Shown piece by piece: positions 5,215 through 5,542 of a stretch of 5,542 nucleotides of DNA. The DNA lies in the NCBI GenBank assembly GCA_022784805.1, contig JALFYG010000066.1, positions 1-5,542 on the forward strand, given 5' to 3'. Numbering within the stretch: position 1 is the first letter of the stretch; the number at the start of each line of letters is the position of its first letter. This DNA comes from Spirochaetales bacterium (GTDB lineage: Bacteria > Spirochaetota > Spirochaetia > Sphaerochaetales > Sphaerochaetaceae). Under the pieces are notes generated by a model, which did not search any database, was not told the DNA's origin, and worked only from the letters and a program-made list of their open reading frames with translations. The position numbers and the translations under genes were made by a program.

Positions 5215-5542
5215 AGTATAGGATCTACACCGACGACGCCACCCCTTTCAGGGAGGTGTCGGAGGCCTATCGTGACGCCTGCAACTTCATTTCGGAATAC
5301 ATCTTCGCCAAGGGCGAGGATGACGTCCCACCGTTCCGGGACCTACATGACGGCCTCTACCCCAGGCTCCGCACGGAATTCAGGCTCAAGGCACAGATGG
5401 CCCAGTCCGCCATGCGCACCGTGCTGGCCCGCTACTCCACACTGCTCACACAGATCAGTGAATCGGAGAGGAAGGCGGAGCAATGGGACACCAGGAAGGC
5501 AGAGCTTGAAGCCATGGGGAGAAGGCCGAGGACCAAGAGGCC
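5193..5542 (+). CDS. tnpB: TnpB RNA-guided nuclease, N-terminal part (cut by window edge)
   Basis: The first 116 codons encode the N-terminal region of an IS200/IS605-family TnpB (OrfB), the RNA-guided DNA nuclease of OMEGA systems and the ancestor group of Cas12. It opens MKQVITAKYRIYTDD, the usual TnpB start. Next comes a helical block with ACNFISEYIF (29-38), a LHDGLYPRLRTEFRLKAQM stretch (51-69) and AQSAMRTVLARY (70-81), matching the family pattern for residues of this position. A charged stretch (about 88-116) follows. The RuvC-like catalytic residues and the zinc finger lie past the window, so activity cannot be judged. The ATG at 5193 is the only in-frame start after a TAG at 5121-5123. 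It diverges from the MFS gene by 118 bases, and its high GC marks it as acquired DNA. Intactness beyond this point is unknown. Confidence 0.88.
   Translation, partial: MKQVITAKYRIYTDDATPFREVSEAYRDACNFISEYIFAKGEDDVPPFRDLHDGLYPRLRTEFRLKAQMAQSAMRTVLARYSTLLTQISESERKAEQWDTRKAELEAMGRRPRTKR

Larger units (their letters stand above)
5082..5542 (+). mobile_element. Left end of an IS200/IS605-type (IS1341-like) TnpB element, right end outside window
   Basis: A tnpB gene starts at 5193 in DNA clearly richer in GC than the neighbouring genes (two 60-base rows counted at about 63% and 65%). The proposed left edge follows TTAC (5078-5081), a target tetranucleotide known from IS608. An 8-bp hairpin begins 10 bases inside, as expected for the subterminal hairpins of this family. 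Only about 110 bases separate the MFS ATG from tnpB, so no Y1 transposase (tnpA) lies upstream. The element is either tnpB-only or has tnpA elsewhere. The exact edge is inference; the presence of the element rests on the tnpB protein. Confidence 0.7.

Noticed and set aside
1..5542. CRISPR array, tRNA, rRNA or riboswitch
   Set aside because: No regularly spaced repeats, tRNA-like cloverleaf or known aptamer core was noticed; intergenic regions are all under 120 bases.

Overview
The window comes from a bacterium of middling GC content. The conserved genes are roughly 40-50% GC, and the right-hand ~350 bases are clearly higher. Bacterial-type GTPases, Shine-Dalgarno sites and a bidirectional hairpin terminator all fit this. 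The wording of the YchF and HflX proteins reminds me of host-associated spirochaetes (Sphaerochaeta/Treponema relatives). That is a recollection-based guess without a search, and Firmicutes cannot be excluded.

Layout, left to right. (1) Bases 1-893, minus strand: the N-terminal 297 residues of an HflX-type ribosome-associated GTPase, cut by the window edge before its NKxD motif. (2) Bases 894-990: a short divergent intergenic region. It carries a good hflX promoter placed so that transcription would start at the hflX ATG, and, toward the other side, a possible 14-codon upstream ORF overlapping the ychF start. (3) Bases 991-2100, plus strand: a complete YchF/OLA1 P-loop NTPase. (4) Bases 2129-2153: a bidirectional terminator between convergent transcription units. 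(5) Bases 5074 down to 2169, minus strand: a two-gene sugar-use operon, with an MFS sugar transporter overlapping by 4 bases (ATGA) a leaderless-in-secretion (cytoplasmic) family 2 glycoside hydrolase. Together they would import a glycoside and hydrolyse it inside the cell. (6) From about 5082 to the right edge: the left end and start of a GC-rich IS200/IS605-type element encoding TnpB, the RNA-guided nuclease of the OMEGA systems. The gene reads away from the sugar operon and is cut by the window after 116 residues.

The most interesting place is the junction at about 5075-5215. The TnpB element appears to have landed directly against the MFS gene, after a TTAC tetranucleotide that overlaps the MFS ribosome binding site. 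The native promoter of the sugar operon is therefore no longer next to it. A promoter-like pair inside tnpB points outward at the operon and shares its -10 bases with the tnpB -10 box. The left end also has an 8-bp hairpin about 10 bases from the proposed boundary, as expected for this family, plus a perfect 7-bp AT-rich inverted repeat.

No rRNA, tRNA, CRISPR array or riboswitch was recognised. The catalytic part of TnpB, its omega RNA and the right end of the element lie outside the window. I see no wholly new system; the unusual content is the TnpB/sugar-operon junction and the apparent leaderless starts.
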